From Asterias rubens (lineage: Eukaryota > Echinodermata > Asteroidea > Forcipulatida > Asteriidae), in contig NC_047078.1 in the NCBI RefSeq assembly GCF_902459465.1, positions 1,470,691 to 1,534,690 of the forward strand: a stretch of 64,000 bases of DNA, given 5' to 3'. This document shows positions 1-12,200 of the stretch, piece by piece. The translations under genes and the position numbers were made by a program. Below the pieces are notes generated by a model. It was given only the letters and a program-made list of their open reading frames with translations. It was not told where the DNA came from and made no database searches. Every line of letters begins with the position of its first letter. Within the stretch, counting starts at the first letter, position 1.

Positions 1-249
1 TTGTAAGCACGTCATATACTATTTACTTAGTACATTATTCCCTAGTTGAGGGCACAAACCAACCAAAATACCGTGTATAAATTAACATGATTGTAACTGG
101 TGCCCGGCCGTTTTGCTTGTCAGCCAGCTAGTCTGCTTAACTTCTCAATGAATTGAATGAGCCCTAGTGCGCAAGACATTTGAACCTTATGGAAATTTCT
201 GGGTTTTTTCTGTGTAAATGCAATATCCGGTATTAGGTCCAATATTATA

Positions 250-850
250 TTAAAGACACTGAACACCATTGATAATGGTCAATACCAGCCTTCTCACTTG
301 GTGTATCTCAACATGCATCACATCACAAACCTGTGAAAATTTTAGCTCAATCGGTCGTCGAAGTTGCAAGATAATAATGAAAGAAAAAACACCCTTGTCT
401 CACGAAGTTGTGTGCTTTCAGATGCTTGAATATACTATTCAAAATTAAGAAGATTTTAATAAAGAACCCGTTCCCACCCTTTCTCTCTCCTCCGTTTCAA
501 ACCCCGGCTGCTACCAAACCGAGGTTAGTAGGGAAAGTTGGTCTCAACACTGTAGAGGAACAGTGTTGGTAACTTGCCCTCTACTGTTGTCCCCAAATTA
601 AATAGAGAAGCCGAGTCAAAGCATTGATGAGTATAGGACAGATGCCAGATATCAATAACTCAATGTACATTTATTTCCATGTCAACAATAACAATTAAGC
701 ATACAATAGAAAACAAATATCGATGAGAATAATAGACAGATGCCAGATACCTGTTTCTCACAATGTGTTATACTAACAACCTCTCCCCGTTACTCGTTAC
801 CAAGAAAGGTTTTATGTTAATAATTATGTTGAGTAATAACCAATAGTGTC
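250..850. repeat. TTAA-MITE family 1, copy 1, interrupted
   Basis: The left half (250 to about 430) begins TTAAAGACACTG and carries the family body. The right half (about 751-850) ends near AATAGTGTCC. The 320 bases between are foreign and hold two copies of a GACAGATGCCAGATA motif (about 644 and 735). The copy was therefore split by a later insertion, and its own right end is lost. Confidence 0.7.
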
Positions 851-863
851 CATCTTCGAATCT

Positions 864-1224
864 CAAAGGCACTGGACACTATGTTACTCAAAATAATTGA
901 TAGCATAAAAACTTACTTGGTAACGAGCAATGGAGAGCTGTTGATAGTATAAAACATTGTGAAAAACGGCTCCCTCTGAAGTAACGTAGTTTTCGAGAAA
1001 GAAGTAATTTTTCACTAAAATTATCGAATAATATGATTTTGAGACCTCATAATTAGATTTTGAGGTCCCGAAATCAAGCATCTTAAAGCACACAACTTCG
1101 CGTGACAAGGGTTTTTCTTCGATCTTCTATCAATATCTCGCAACTTCGATGACCAAATTGAGTTCAAAATTTTCACAGGTTTGACTGGTCTTTGACAATT
1201 ACCAAACGTGTCCAGTGCCTTTAA
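864..1224. repeat. TTAA-MITE family 1, copy 2
   Basis: Starts AAAGGCACTGGACAC and ends GTGTCCAGTGCCTTTAA. The inverted ends and the body (GAAACGGCTCCCTCTGAAG-like block, central TTTTGAGACCTC palindrome) match the other copies. Short antisense open frames here recur in every copy and are not genes. Confidence 0.85.
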
Positions 1225-2331
1225 TTCGAGCGAGCACAACAAAAAATCAAGCAAACAAACAACAACAAAAGGTGTTTAGCTTCCGGAGTAGTTCTATCAA
1301 TAAAGTTGAACATGGTGAGACCCACCTTTGAGTGTTTTACTGTGATGTGATAAAACTATTTTTCTTTTTTTAGGGTAAACAATGTGAATTATGTGGAATC
1401 TAATTATCGAGTCTATCATTACTTATTTTAAAGTGCACCTTAAATATACAACTATCTCAGTACACTGTAGTCATTTGAGAGTTTATTTTTACTAGTCCAG
1501 AGTGTATCTATAAGGTCAATGTTGGTTCAGCGTGCATTCATAATATACTTTTCGATATCACGGCTTCGGCTTGATTCGGCTCATGTTAGCTTGGCCCCGC
1601 AGTTGTTTCGACAATTATTGCGCGTGCGTTGCGTAAGTGCTCAGGGCTTCAGACTAGAGGACGGAGCCTGAAGCCGAACTCAAAGCCTAAACCGATGTTT
1701 CGAAAAGGGCCACCGAACCCACTTTCGGTCACGAAGATTTCTCACCGGGCGAAGGAACGGGAAATCCCGAAATGAGAAATAGCGTCGAAAACACAAAAGA
1801 CACCTAGAAACCCAAGACACACAAAGAACAGTTGCAGAGTTTATTTGTTTGCTTTTCTTTGAAATGTTTTATTTAACATTAATAAAAAAGCCCACTTAAA
1901 ACATCATTCAATACATGGTAGGCCATACGTGCGTGACAGTACCAATGCACCCCAACCGACCTTGGTTTAAAAGCACTTGACACGTTTGTTAATGTAAAAG
2001 CACTTGACACGTTTGTTAATGTAAAAGACAAGTATTTTTACTTGGTGTACCCACAAATTATGCACCAAATAAACATTTGAAAATATTTAGTGTCGTAAAA
2101 GGGATGGTAAATCATAAGTCATTGTTTTGGTTAGTGATGTTAGTGGTTTCATTCGATGCTTTTTATGGCGGATGTGCATGGATCATATATGAACACAAAA
2201 CTAAAGTATGAAGTTATTTCTCCTGTGGGGTGTAGCGCTGAAACTGATTGTCCTCTTATTGATTGCGTGGACATAAAATTTCTCCTTAAAAACTTGTTGC
2301 TGTGTTTATCTCAACACTCGAATAGGAACTG
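1225..2331. other. Non-coding stretch downstream of the transporter gene
   Basis: No gene is visible. A block at about 1560-1690 (CGGCTTCGGCTTGATTCGG and following) recurs in reverse complement at about 16275-16410. A 29-base direct duplication (GCACTTGACACGTTTGTTAA) lies at about 1971-2025. Confidence 0.5.
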
Positions 2332-2717
2332 TTAAAGGCAGTGGACACTATTGGTAATTACTCAAAATAATTATTAGCATAAAACCTTTCTTGGTGACGA
2401 GTAATGGGGAGAGGTTGATGGTATAAAACACTGTAAGAAACGGCTCCCTCTGAAGTGCAATAGTTTTCGAGAAAGAAGTAATTTTCAACTTATTTGATTT
2501 TGAGACCTCAGATTTAGAACTTGAGGTCTCGAAATCAACCATCTAAACGCACACAACTTCGTGTGACAAGGGTGTTTTTTCTTTCATTATTATCTCGCAA
2601 GTTCGACGACTGACTGAGCTCAAATTTTCACAGGTTTGTTATTTTATGCATATGTTGAGATACACCAACTGTGAAGGCTAGTCTTTGACAATTACCAATA
2701 GTGTCCAGTGACTTTAA
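2332..2717. repeat. TTAA-MITE family 1, copy 3
   Basis: Bounded by TTAA at 2332-2335 and 2714-2717, with ends AGGCAGTGGACACTATTGG and GTGTCCAGTGACT. It is full length, about 380 bases. The centre is a palindrome around TTGAGGTCTCGAAATCAA. Confidence 0.9.
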
Positions 2718-3286
2718 TACTCCAGTTGAAGGCTTTTACATGTGACTTGTGTTGTATATTTCTGTATAAAACATTGCCTATACATTAGCATGACGCTGTC
2801 TATCATATAAAGACAAGACTGTTTCTTTGGTTTGAGGATTATTAAAGGGATTGTACAATTTTTGTTATGCTTTAGGCTACCTTTCTAATCACATAGTTTG
2901 ATCAAATGACTGCGTGTTTTTTCTTCTATTATGACATCGGACTGCTCTAAATGCCAAAGGTATACTTTTGCTATTAACTGTATGTGTGCCATGTATAGGC
3001 CTACACATTGGGCTGATAGTGTTGTGATGTTACTGCACATGCTGTGAAAGTAAACATCAATATTGAGAAAAGAAAAAAACCCTGATCGATCCTTAATTAC
3101 CGATAATATTCCTTTAATCAAAGTATAAACTACAATATTCATTTCTGGTTTTTACTCTTTACACCGATGTGTGTTAGTACACTGTAGCTTTACTTGCCCG
3201 AGTTCCGTGAAAAGGGTCGCAGGCATAACTATTAGTACAAAACACACCTTGTTGTTAGTTTGCAAATTTTACATCGACTAAATACA
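2718..3286. other. Presumed 3' flank/3' UTR of the ammonium transporter
   Basis: Lies just downstream of the stop codon of the minus-strand transporter. I found no recognised gene, and no clear minus-strand AATAAA close to the stop, so the transcript end is unplaced. Confidence 0.35.
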
Positions 3287-6200
3287 TCAAATGTGTCCAA
3301 TGATTGTGTGATCACGTGACGAGGTTCTTTCCAGCCCTTTGCCTGCCCTCCTCCTTGCTTCGCTGTCTTCATTGGTACCCGGTTTCTTCTCAGTCCAGCT
3401 CCTATCCCTGCGCCCTCTGTTGTTCCCATTCGAAGCTACCCGTCGACATTTCAGCTTCGGTCTGTCCCTGTTAACATGAACGGGAGTTGACTCGTCATCA
3501 ACGCGGTCGATTGAGGTGTTCCCCAGGGGCGAGTGATTGGTCTTCTGCATTGACCTCACATCAGTCTCACTGACGTCGCTCCTTCTGAACCCAAAGGCGG
3601 ATCTTTTACCGGGGCTGGCGGTCGAGTCATCACTCCTCCGTAGTCCCTCATGTACCTCGCGTATTGTCTTCATGTACTCATCAACGCTCAGACCCTCTTT
3701 GATGATTGTTAGCAGGTTACCATGGTGATCGCACCATTTACCAGTTGTCTTATCGTATGAGCCGTTGAGGGAGTGCTCCACAATATCAGCACCCAGTAAT
3801 TCTTCGTGTAGTGGCACGCGTAAGCCTACTGTAACATCGAGAGCATAGAGGATTATGAATGAGGTTACTGCACTCCACGCAATGATGGCTACGCAGGCCA
3901 AAGCCTGGACACCTAGTAACGCAAACCCACCTCCAGCCATCAAACCTAAAACGGGAAAGTAAAACAAAAATATTTCAACCAGAAACACTGGAAAAATCAC
4001 TTAAAATTTTGAGGTCTTGGTTGACCTGTTATTACTCTTAACAAGAGCCCAGGCCACAGTTTCTTCTTCTACGCAGTCGACCAAGTCATAGTGTGATTCT
4101 TGTTCATGATGTCTTTATCTGATGTAGGTTAGTTCCCTTAAAGCGTGAAGTATACTGTTCATCAGTGTAACATTTTTTTACAAGTTTTTGTCGAGATGAA
4201 ACTGACGTTTGCCCTTTTACTGTCGTAGTATGGTCTGGTTGAATTGAACCCTTGCACTTTTGAATGATGACTTGTTTTGATGACTGTTGTGGTGAACTCA
4301 AGTGCGCCTTCACTTGAAGGGTGTGCCTTCCCGCGTTTTTTATAAATTTTTTTATTCTAGATTTCGTGCAGGTGTCCCAGAATTTCGTCCGTCAGAGATT
4401 CTGTCCCATAAAAGGGAAATTAACATAATAATAATGAATAATAAAGAATATTTATAGGGCGCCAAAATCCACCAAAATGAGGTGCTCAAGGCGCACAGTA
4501 GGGGGAACCACACACAGCAAGGAAAATAAGACAAATAGACCAATTACACATAGGCGAGATTAAACAAAGTGGTTTTCAACTTAACCTTGAAAGTATTGAT
4601 GTTAGAAATATTGCGGATTTGTAGAGGCAAGTCATTCCAGAGTGTGGGTCCAGCATGGGAAAAAGACCTATCGCCCCATGACTTGCTACTCTTAGTCTTG
4701 AAGCATGCATGTATTGGAAGATCGGAGAGATCGCACTGGAGTATAAGCTTTTACCAAAGAAATGTTATATATAGGAGCAGAACCATTAATGCAATGAAAG
4801 ATAAGCAACAGAAGTTTGAAAGTAATACGAGATTCGACTGGTAGCCAGTGTAGCGACTTCAGAACCGGTGCAATGTGAGTGTGTTTCCTGGCTTGAAGAG
4901 GAGGATTCAAAAGAGGGCGCTGTCAGAAGTAGTTTGTTTGGCAGCAGAAGTTGTCCCCCGGAGACTCGGTCCCCCCTTAGGCCTATGGCAAACTGTGTAC
5001 AAACTTCCTAAGATAGCGCCCTCTTTTGAATTATTCTTCTCAAGCCAGTGTTAATTTCCCATACGGGGGACTGAATCTACGGCGGACAGAATTCCCTGGG
5101 ACCGGCAAGGACTTCGTGAACTTTCAATTCTTAACCTAAAGGTTTATAAGTGTATGGAAGAAGCTACTATACTAAAAAAGTGAAGCCAGACATAAAGTTA
5201 CCTTTCATTCCATTAAGTTCATCCAGTGTATCTTCCTCACCGAAGACACCAACGGCTAGTAGACCCCAGACGGCAGACAGAGCGTGCACAGGGACCACAC
5301 CTACCGGGTCATCAATGCCGAGTTTCTCGGTCACCATGCAGCCAACGCACGCTATCACTGCTCCAACCATACCAATTACGAGGCCTTGCCATGGTTTCGC
5401 CAATGCACACAAAGCTGGGAGGGGGATACCATACATAATATTATCACGTTGAGTAATAGGTATCAATGAACTTCTATGTAATATTTGATCGGACAAATTT
5501 GTGTTGCTCATGAATGGTCTAGGAGGTACTGGTCAAGAGAGGGAAGGGGTGGGAGAGAAAAACACTTCTGTCTGAGGAGGTTAGGATAGTCGAAAGGAAG
5601 GACTGGGTTTCAAAGATCAATTAATTAAACATTCCACTTTTGTGTGCACACATTTAAAATCATATTCTTTTTGTCCATGTTATGGGTTCCAGATGAAAGT
5701 GAAATGTGAATGGATTTTCTTATTGGATATTGCCTGGAACTGATGATGGCCTGTAAATTGCCTTGTGTGTCATGGTACCTAATTAACTACCATAAACCCC
5801 CATACCAATGTCACCGTGGTCAAGTGGTGTTAGACTACAGGGCCCAATTTCATAGAGCTGCTTAAGCACAAAATTGTGCTTAAGCAAACAAATCATTGCT
5901 TTATAAAATCAGATTACCGGCCAAGACTCCACTTAACTGTTATGCTAAGTAAACAACAGCTAAATACTAGTCATAAGCAATGTATATGGCATGAAATTTT
6001 GGCCAGTAAAATGTGTAAAATAAGCGAGCTATTTTCGTGCTTAAGCAAATATTTTGCTTAAGCAGCTCTATGAAATTGGCCCAGGACTTCCAATCACCAC
6101 AAGGGTTGTGGGTCCAAATTCGAACAAACTAACCGTTGATTTAACGATGACTAGAATGAGTGCTATCGTTTATTACTGAATCACAGCTTGTGTAATTCAT

Positions 6201-9200
6201 AATAGACGTTAAAGATGCTCTGTCAGAATTTTGGCCCCAAACATTAAAACAAATTCTTTTTTAGAGTGAATGGTATTTCGAAGAGTATCACCCGCTCTAA
6301 AGAAAAAAAGTTTTACTTTTACTTTTAATGGTCAGTAACCATGACAAAAATTTAAAACGTTTATAAAACACATAATAATTGGTCACGTGATATATTGTCG
6401 GGATCCCGACAAAAACTAATTTTGAGCACTTTATTTCACTGCTTCTAATAATTGGCGGACTTTTTCGAGTAATTGCTCAAATGAAAGCTTGTAATTCTCG
6501 ACCCCAATCAAAATACTTATTGAATTTTAAATCAAAATTGTTGGGTAAAATCGGGCAAAAATCTGACATAGCATCTTTAAACCAATGTTCGTTATAGGAG
6601 ATTGGCTGTTGTCAGTTGTCGTTTATATTCTTTGAGCTTTGCTGAATTCCCTCGTTGAGAGGATCATTAAATCCAAACCTTGTTAATATTTGACGCCTGC
6701 TAGTTCAAACCCGCGTTATACACCTTACATTGTGCACCCACATTATTATTGGCAAGAAACAAAAATCGTGAAGATCACAGATTTACATAAAAGTTACACG
6801 GTCTAATGATGATGATAGTTGAACACATCCCTTGAAATGTTTCTGTCTGAAATTTCATATTTTGTAAGAAATAAATAATTTAATTTCGCGTTTGGAGTGA
6901 GCGTTTTGTTCATTTTTGTTTTGGCATCGATGCAATGCAAAATTTGTAATTGATTTTTCGCTATTCTCTCGTGACCCAGATGGCCGATCGATCGAACTTC
7001 TACAAGTTTTTCAGTTTAAGATATTGTAAAGGGCTTACACTGCCAGCAACCTTTTTGCTAATAAAACCAATTCTATAATGTTCCTTTAATATTACTCCAG
7101 AAATGGGTCAAACTGACGTAAAATTCCAGTTAAAATCTCATTTAAAAACCAGTTTCCGGGTCACCCAGAAAACCTCGGCATGTATGTGTAAAAGGCCAAG
7201 TCACACTGCAGCGATAACGAAAACGATAACGACGCAAAGAGAACGCATTCTATTGGTTGAAATGCTCCACCAGAATACGCCCACGCTTACACCTTTCACA
7301 CGATAGCAAATTAACAAGGATCCCTTTGTTAAATTGTAGGCCATAGACTTACCTGATATAGCTACTAGTGCACCTAGAACACCGTTGATAATGTAGTTCA
7401 CCTCAAATTTCTTCCTCTTCGTCACGTAACTGAAACAAAAATGAGAAGGGATTTTCTTTTCTACAATTAACAGTTTGTCAATTAGGGTTAATGGGTATGG
7501 GTGGTTTACGGGTTAGGCTTAGGTTTAGGGTTTGGGCATTGGGGCTATGTTTAGGGCTAGATTAAGGGTTGGGTGCTAGATAACCAATAGAGAATCCCAT
7601 TTAACCCACGGGGTGTTAAAGTAACACCAAATTTAATTGTGTTTGCACAATTGAGTGTTGTATCAAATTTGATTATTTTTGAGTTATCTATGCGACAACG
7701 CCCATGGTGTCAATTTTAACAACTCCGTTTTGCAGTGTATGACCGTTGGTTGTAATATAAACATTGACGAGTAGAACTCTTAATTAGGCCTATACAAATT
7801 ACATTGTGTACATTCTGGGTGATATATTTACACCCAAGACTAATTATCTACCAAAACAGTTGCATTGGTGTTATTTTAACACCCTATATGTTGTTAGTTT
7901 TGATTCTCTATTGGGTATCTATATGTGATAACAACCATATGGTGTTAATTTTAACACCGCGGTATTTGCAGTGTAGGCCTACCAGCCACACTGTCACAAC
8001 CATTAATTAAATACTTTTACAAACTGACTCCCGCTGTGAAAAGTAAAACATATCAGAACAAACATGTTCTTTGACCTAAAGGCTGTGTATATCAAACGGT
8101 ATTAAAAGTAGCAAGCTTTCCCGACAAGGGATGATATATAGTCTATTATGATTTTATCATAAATCACAAATTACACTGGCAGATAAAGGCCTGTGCTTCA
8201 ATATTTACCAGACAAATCAATACGAAATGCCGCTCCATTAAACAAAAAACAAAAAAAAAAAAAAATAGGTCGAGCAGCTTGAATCCAAATCGAATACAAA
8301 ATAGTGACTTTCGATGTCAACATTTTTATGGCCTGATTTTGTTTTCTACAGTCGCAGCGATTTAGCGCTGAAGATTGAGTCAAGGTTTTCTAGCGACCTA
8401 AAAATGTCATCGAATATTGGAGGCGTTGCTATTTCATCGAGGTTTCGGGCAATGAAGGGTAGATGGCTTATGGTACTCGACTAATTGAAGGTTGTGAGTG
8501 TTTTACAGAAGAGTGAATGGCAAGAAGAGTCCTTCATTTATAAAGGGTCGACATTGAGCTGTGGACACTTTGTTGTTATTGTGTATTTTTTTCTCACCGG
8601 ATAATACGATAAATCTTGACCTATTTACATATAGAGCTGCTTTAAAGGCAGTGGACACTATTGGTAATTACTCAAAATGATTGTTAGCATAAATACTTAC
8701 TTGGTAACGAGTAATGGAGAGCTGTTGATATTATTATTATAAAGCATTGTGAGAAACGGCTCCCTCTGAAGTTATAACGTAGTTTTCGAAAAAGAATTTT
8801 CCACGAATTTGATTTCGAGACCTCAGTATTAAATTTTGAGGTCTTGAAATCAAGCATCTGAAAGCACACAACTCCGTATGGCAAGGGTTTGTTTTCTTTC
8901 ATAGTTATCTCGCAACTTTGATGACCAATATTGAGCTCAAATTGGGTATTTTATTCATATTATGTTGAAATACACCAAGTGAGAAAGAAGATTGGGCTTT
9001 AAAGAAGAGAGTCCTTCATTTAAAAATGGCCGACAGTGAGCTTGGACACTATGTTGTTTGTGTGTATTTTTCTCACCGGATAACAAAACCTCTTGACCTA
9101 ATTTAATTCATAAAGAACACTATTAAAAGCAGTGGAAACTATAACATATTACTCAAAATAATTATGAGCTAAATTAATTAAGACACAAGTAACTGTACGC

Positions 9201-12200
9201 GCATGAACATTTTGTTTACCAGAATCAGGTAACCAGCTTAAATATAATTATTGTCACCATGTACCAGCTGTTTTTATGTGACTGCTGTTCTGCTTTTATA
9301 CATATTTTGGGCAGTTTGTTTCAAGACAGTGGACACTGTTGGTAACACTAGGCTCTACAGTTGGTGTATCTCAACAAATATACATTAAATAACAAACTGG
9401 AGAAAATTTGAGCTCAATCGGTTGTCGAAGTTGCGAGATAATAATGAAAGAAAAAACACCCTTGTCACACGAAGTTGTGTGCTTTCAGAATTACCAATAG
9501 TAATTACCAATAGTGTCCACTGCCTTTATAAGGACTTCTAACAAAAGGCAATGTGCATCAATGATGTTTTTTCCGTGTCGCTTGAGTACCTTATGCGTGC
9601 ACTTTAATAAGATTATCATATTGCTTTTGAGTGTGTGGTATTGTCTTCTAATTCAACCAAGGACGTCATAACGAAAGGCATTGTGCATCATGAGTGATGT
9701 CACTGACAAGAACAATTGAGTCATTGTGCCAGGTCAAACAAAGAGAACAAAACAGGGTCCTCCATTTGTTATATTCCAGTTGGTTGATTGGGTATACCTT
9801 ATGTTCGATACGTGCAGTAGAGTGTGTGTTTATTGTCTTCCTATTCAACCGAGGACATCAACAACAAAAAGGCAAATTGTGCATCATGAGTGATGTCACT
9901 GACAAGAACAATTGGGTCATTGTGCCAGGTCAAACAAAGAGAACAAAACAGGGTCCTCCATTTGTTATATTCCAGTTGGTTGATTTGGAACCTCATGGTC
10001 GTTACGTGCCCTAGAGTGTGTATTGTCTTCTAATTCTTTCAAGGACGTCATAACAAAAGGCATTGTGCATCATGAGTGCTGTTACTATAATAAGAAGAAT
10101 TGGGTATAATGATATGTCAGGTCAAACAAAAGAGACAACAAAATTATAAGATCTTAAATATATGAGATGTTCTTGTGTTCAGATTGAGTTACCTTATTTA
10201 ACCATTTACGTGCACTATCTTAGTATTCAAACAAGGACACAATACAAAAAGCACTATGCATCAATAAAGGGGAAAATAGCTATAAGTTAATAAGCATCAG
10301 AGAGTAGGTCAACTTGATTTCAAATTGGAAGGGAGGACTTGTCGGTAAGAAAAGAGACAATACTTGTTTTTGTTATTACTATCACAATAGACGATGGTTA
10401 AAGGGCCCAATTTCATAGAGCTGCTAAGCACAAAAATTTGCTTAGCATGAAATTTCTTCCTTGATAAAAACAGGATTACCAACACAATTTCCATTTGATG
10501 CATGTTGCTTGTTACTGGTATTCAGCTGATGTTTGCTCATCCTGAAAATCATGTGGAAATTTGGTTGGTATAATCCTGTTTTTATCGATGCAGAAATTTC
10601 ATGCAGAGCAAATTTGTGTGCTTAGCAGCTCTATGAAATTGGGCCCTGATTCACTGGATACTACTGTTCAAACGTAAGCTTATAGGCACTTCTTGTTGGG
10701 TTAAATAATAAAAGTAGATCTAACTGCCTTTTAGGATGGATTGAACTTTTTGAATGACATGTCCGTGACGTCATGTTTGTTTAAGTTTCTGTCCCCAATT
10801 GTTAACAAAAACTAATAGATACTGTAGGCTACACGTTTGGTAGATGTCAAAGACCAGTATTCCCACTTGGTGTATCCCAACATATGCAGACAATAACAAG
10901 CCTGTGAAAGTTTAGACTCAATTGGTCAGTTGCAAGAAAATGATGGAAGAAAAAAAACATCCTTGTACAAAATAGTGTGCTTTCAGATACATCTTTATTT
11001 CAAATTACCTCTTTATCAAAAACTACGTTTCTTCAGACGGGAGTCATTTCTCACAAAGTTTTATACTGTCAACAGCTCTCCATTACTCGACCATTAAGGT
11101 TTTATGCTAATAATTATGTTGAGTAATTATACCAGTAGTGTCCAGTGCCTTTGAGCTAATTTATTGTTATTGCTGGCTAACCTGAGGTGGCTGACTGTTT
11201 ACTTATATTATTTATTGTATAGGTTGCATAGTCTGAAAAATTACCACGATCTGAACGATGCAAACCTCTCGCTTATTCGAACATTGAAACCGATAAAGCG
11301 CGACGTTTTTTTGTGCACCTTCCCGCATTAAAAAAAGAAAGAAAATTGTCATATTTAAATTCATATTTATATTAAATATTTATACATAGTTTTTAACGAT
11401 TCCTGTAAGTGGCGGATTTCCAATAAATAAATATTAAAAATATTGTCAATAAATAAATATTAAAAATATTAAAAAAAGAAAAGTGCCGGGACCAAAGTGT
11501 TTTAAAATGGGGTAACAGTAGCCTACTCTCTTACATGTAAAAGAATACAAAGTTCACCCTTTTGTCCGAGTGGTGACATTTTCGTTCTTTTGAGAGTGAA
11601 AGTCAATGTGAATCACTCTATTTGAGTGAAACTGGAGCAAACCTCACTCTAAATCGAGTTGAAAGTACCCGTCTTTCACTAAAAGGAGTAGTCCGCCTTA
11701 TGGCTCTTTGCAAGAGGAGTATGGCGGCCAAACCAGTGCGGTTCTTCCTCTTTTGCATTAATAGAGAAGGATTGGGGTGTTTTAAAGACGACTCACCTCA
11801 GAAATATAGCAGCGATACCACCGCCCATTGATGCAGTGATGGTCGCAACAGCTGATCTGAAGAAAAAAAAATCACAAATAAAACAAGTTATTTTAAAGAC
11901 AACTCTGCCAAGCAAACTGGCTCAGTTTATGGTCTAGTCACAAGAGTTAATTAATATGCAACTGGTTGCATGCAAATTCCGAGACGAAATGCATTAACAT
12001 TTGCATGTTCTTGGGGATCGTAAGACATTATTTTGAAAACTGTTTTGAAATGTGCTTCAAAAAATGGTCTTGGAGCACGCAGTGCAGTTTGTTGCCTCAA
12101 ATGTGCTTGTTAAAATTGCCTAGTGTGACAAGTTCTGATAAACTGGTACCCAATCGTTCACTGGTACTCACCTCGCAGCTAAGATCCATTTGAAGTTTGT

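Larger units (their letters stand above)
5810..6668 (+). repeat. tRNA-derived SINE, split by two nested MITEs
   Basis: The tRNA-like head GTCACCGTGGTCAAGTGG starts at 5810. The body resumes at 6083 (GGACTTCCAATCACC, degenerate B box GTCCAAATTCGAAC) and again at 6581 (ACCAATGTTCGTTATAGG). Joining the three parts gives the same order as the uninterrupted copy at 15730-15999, which proves both later insertions. Confidence 0.85.

Noticed and set aside
7480-7600. Interstitial telomere array
   Set aside because: Motifs are irregular (TTAGGG mixed with TTAGGC, TTTGGG, TTGGGG); no clean tandem hexamers.
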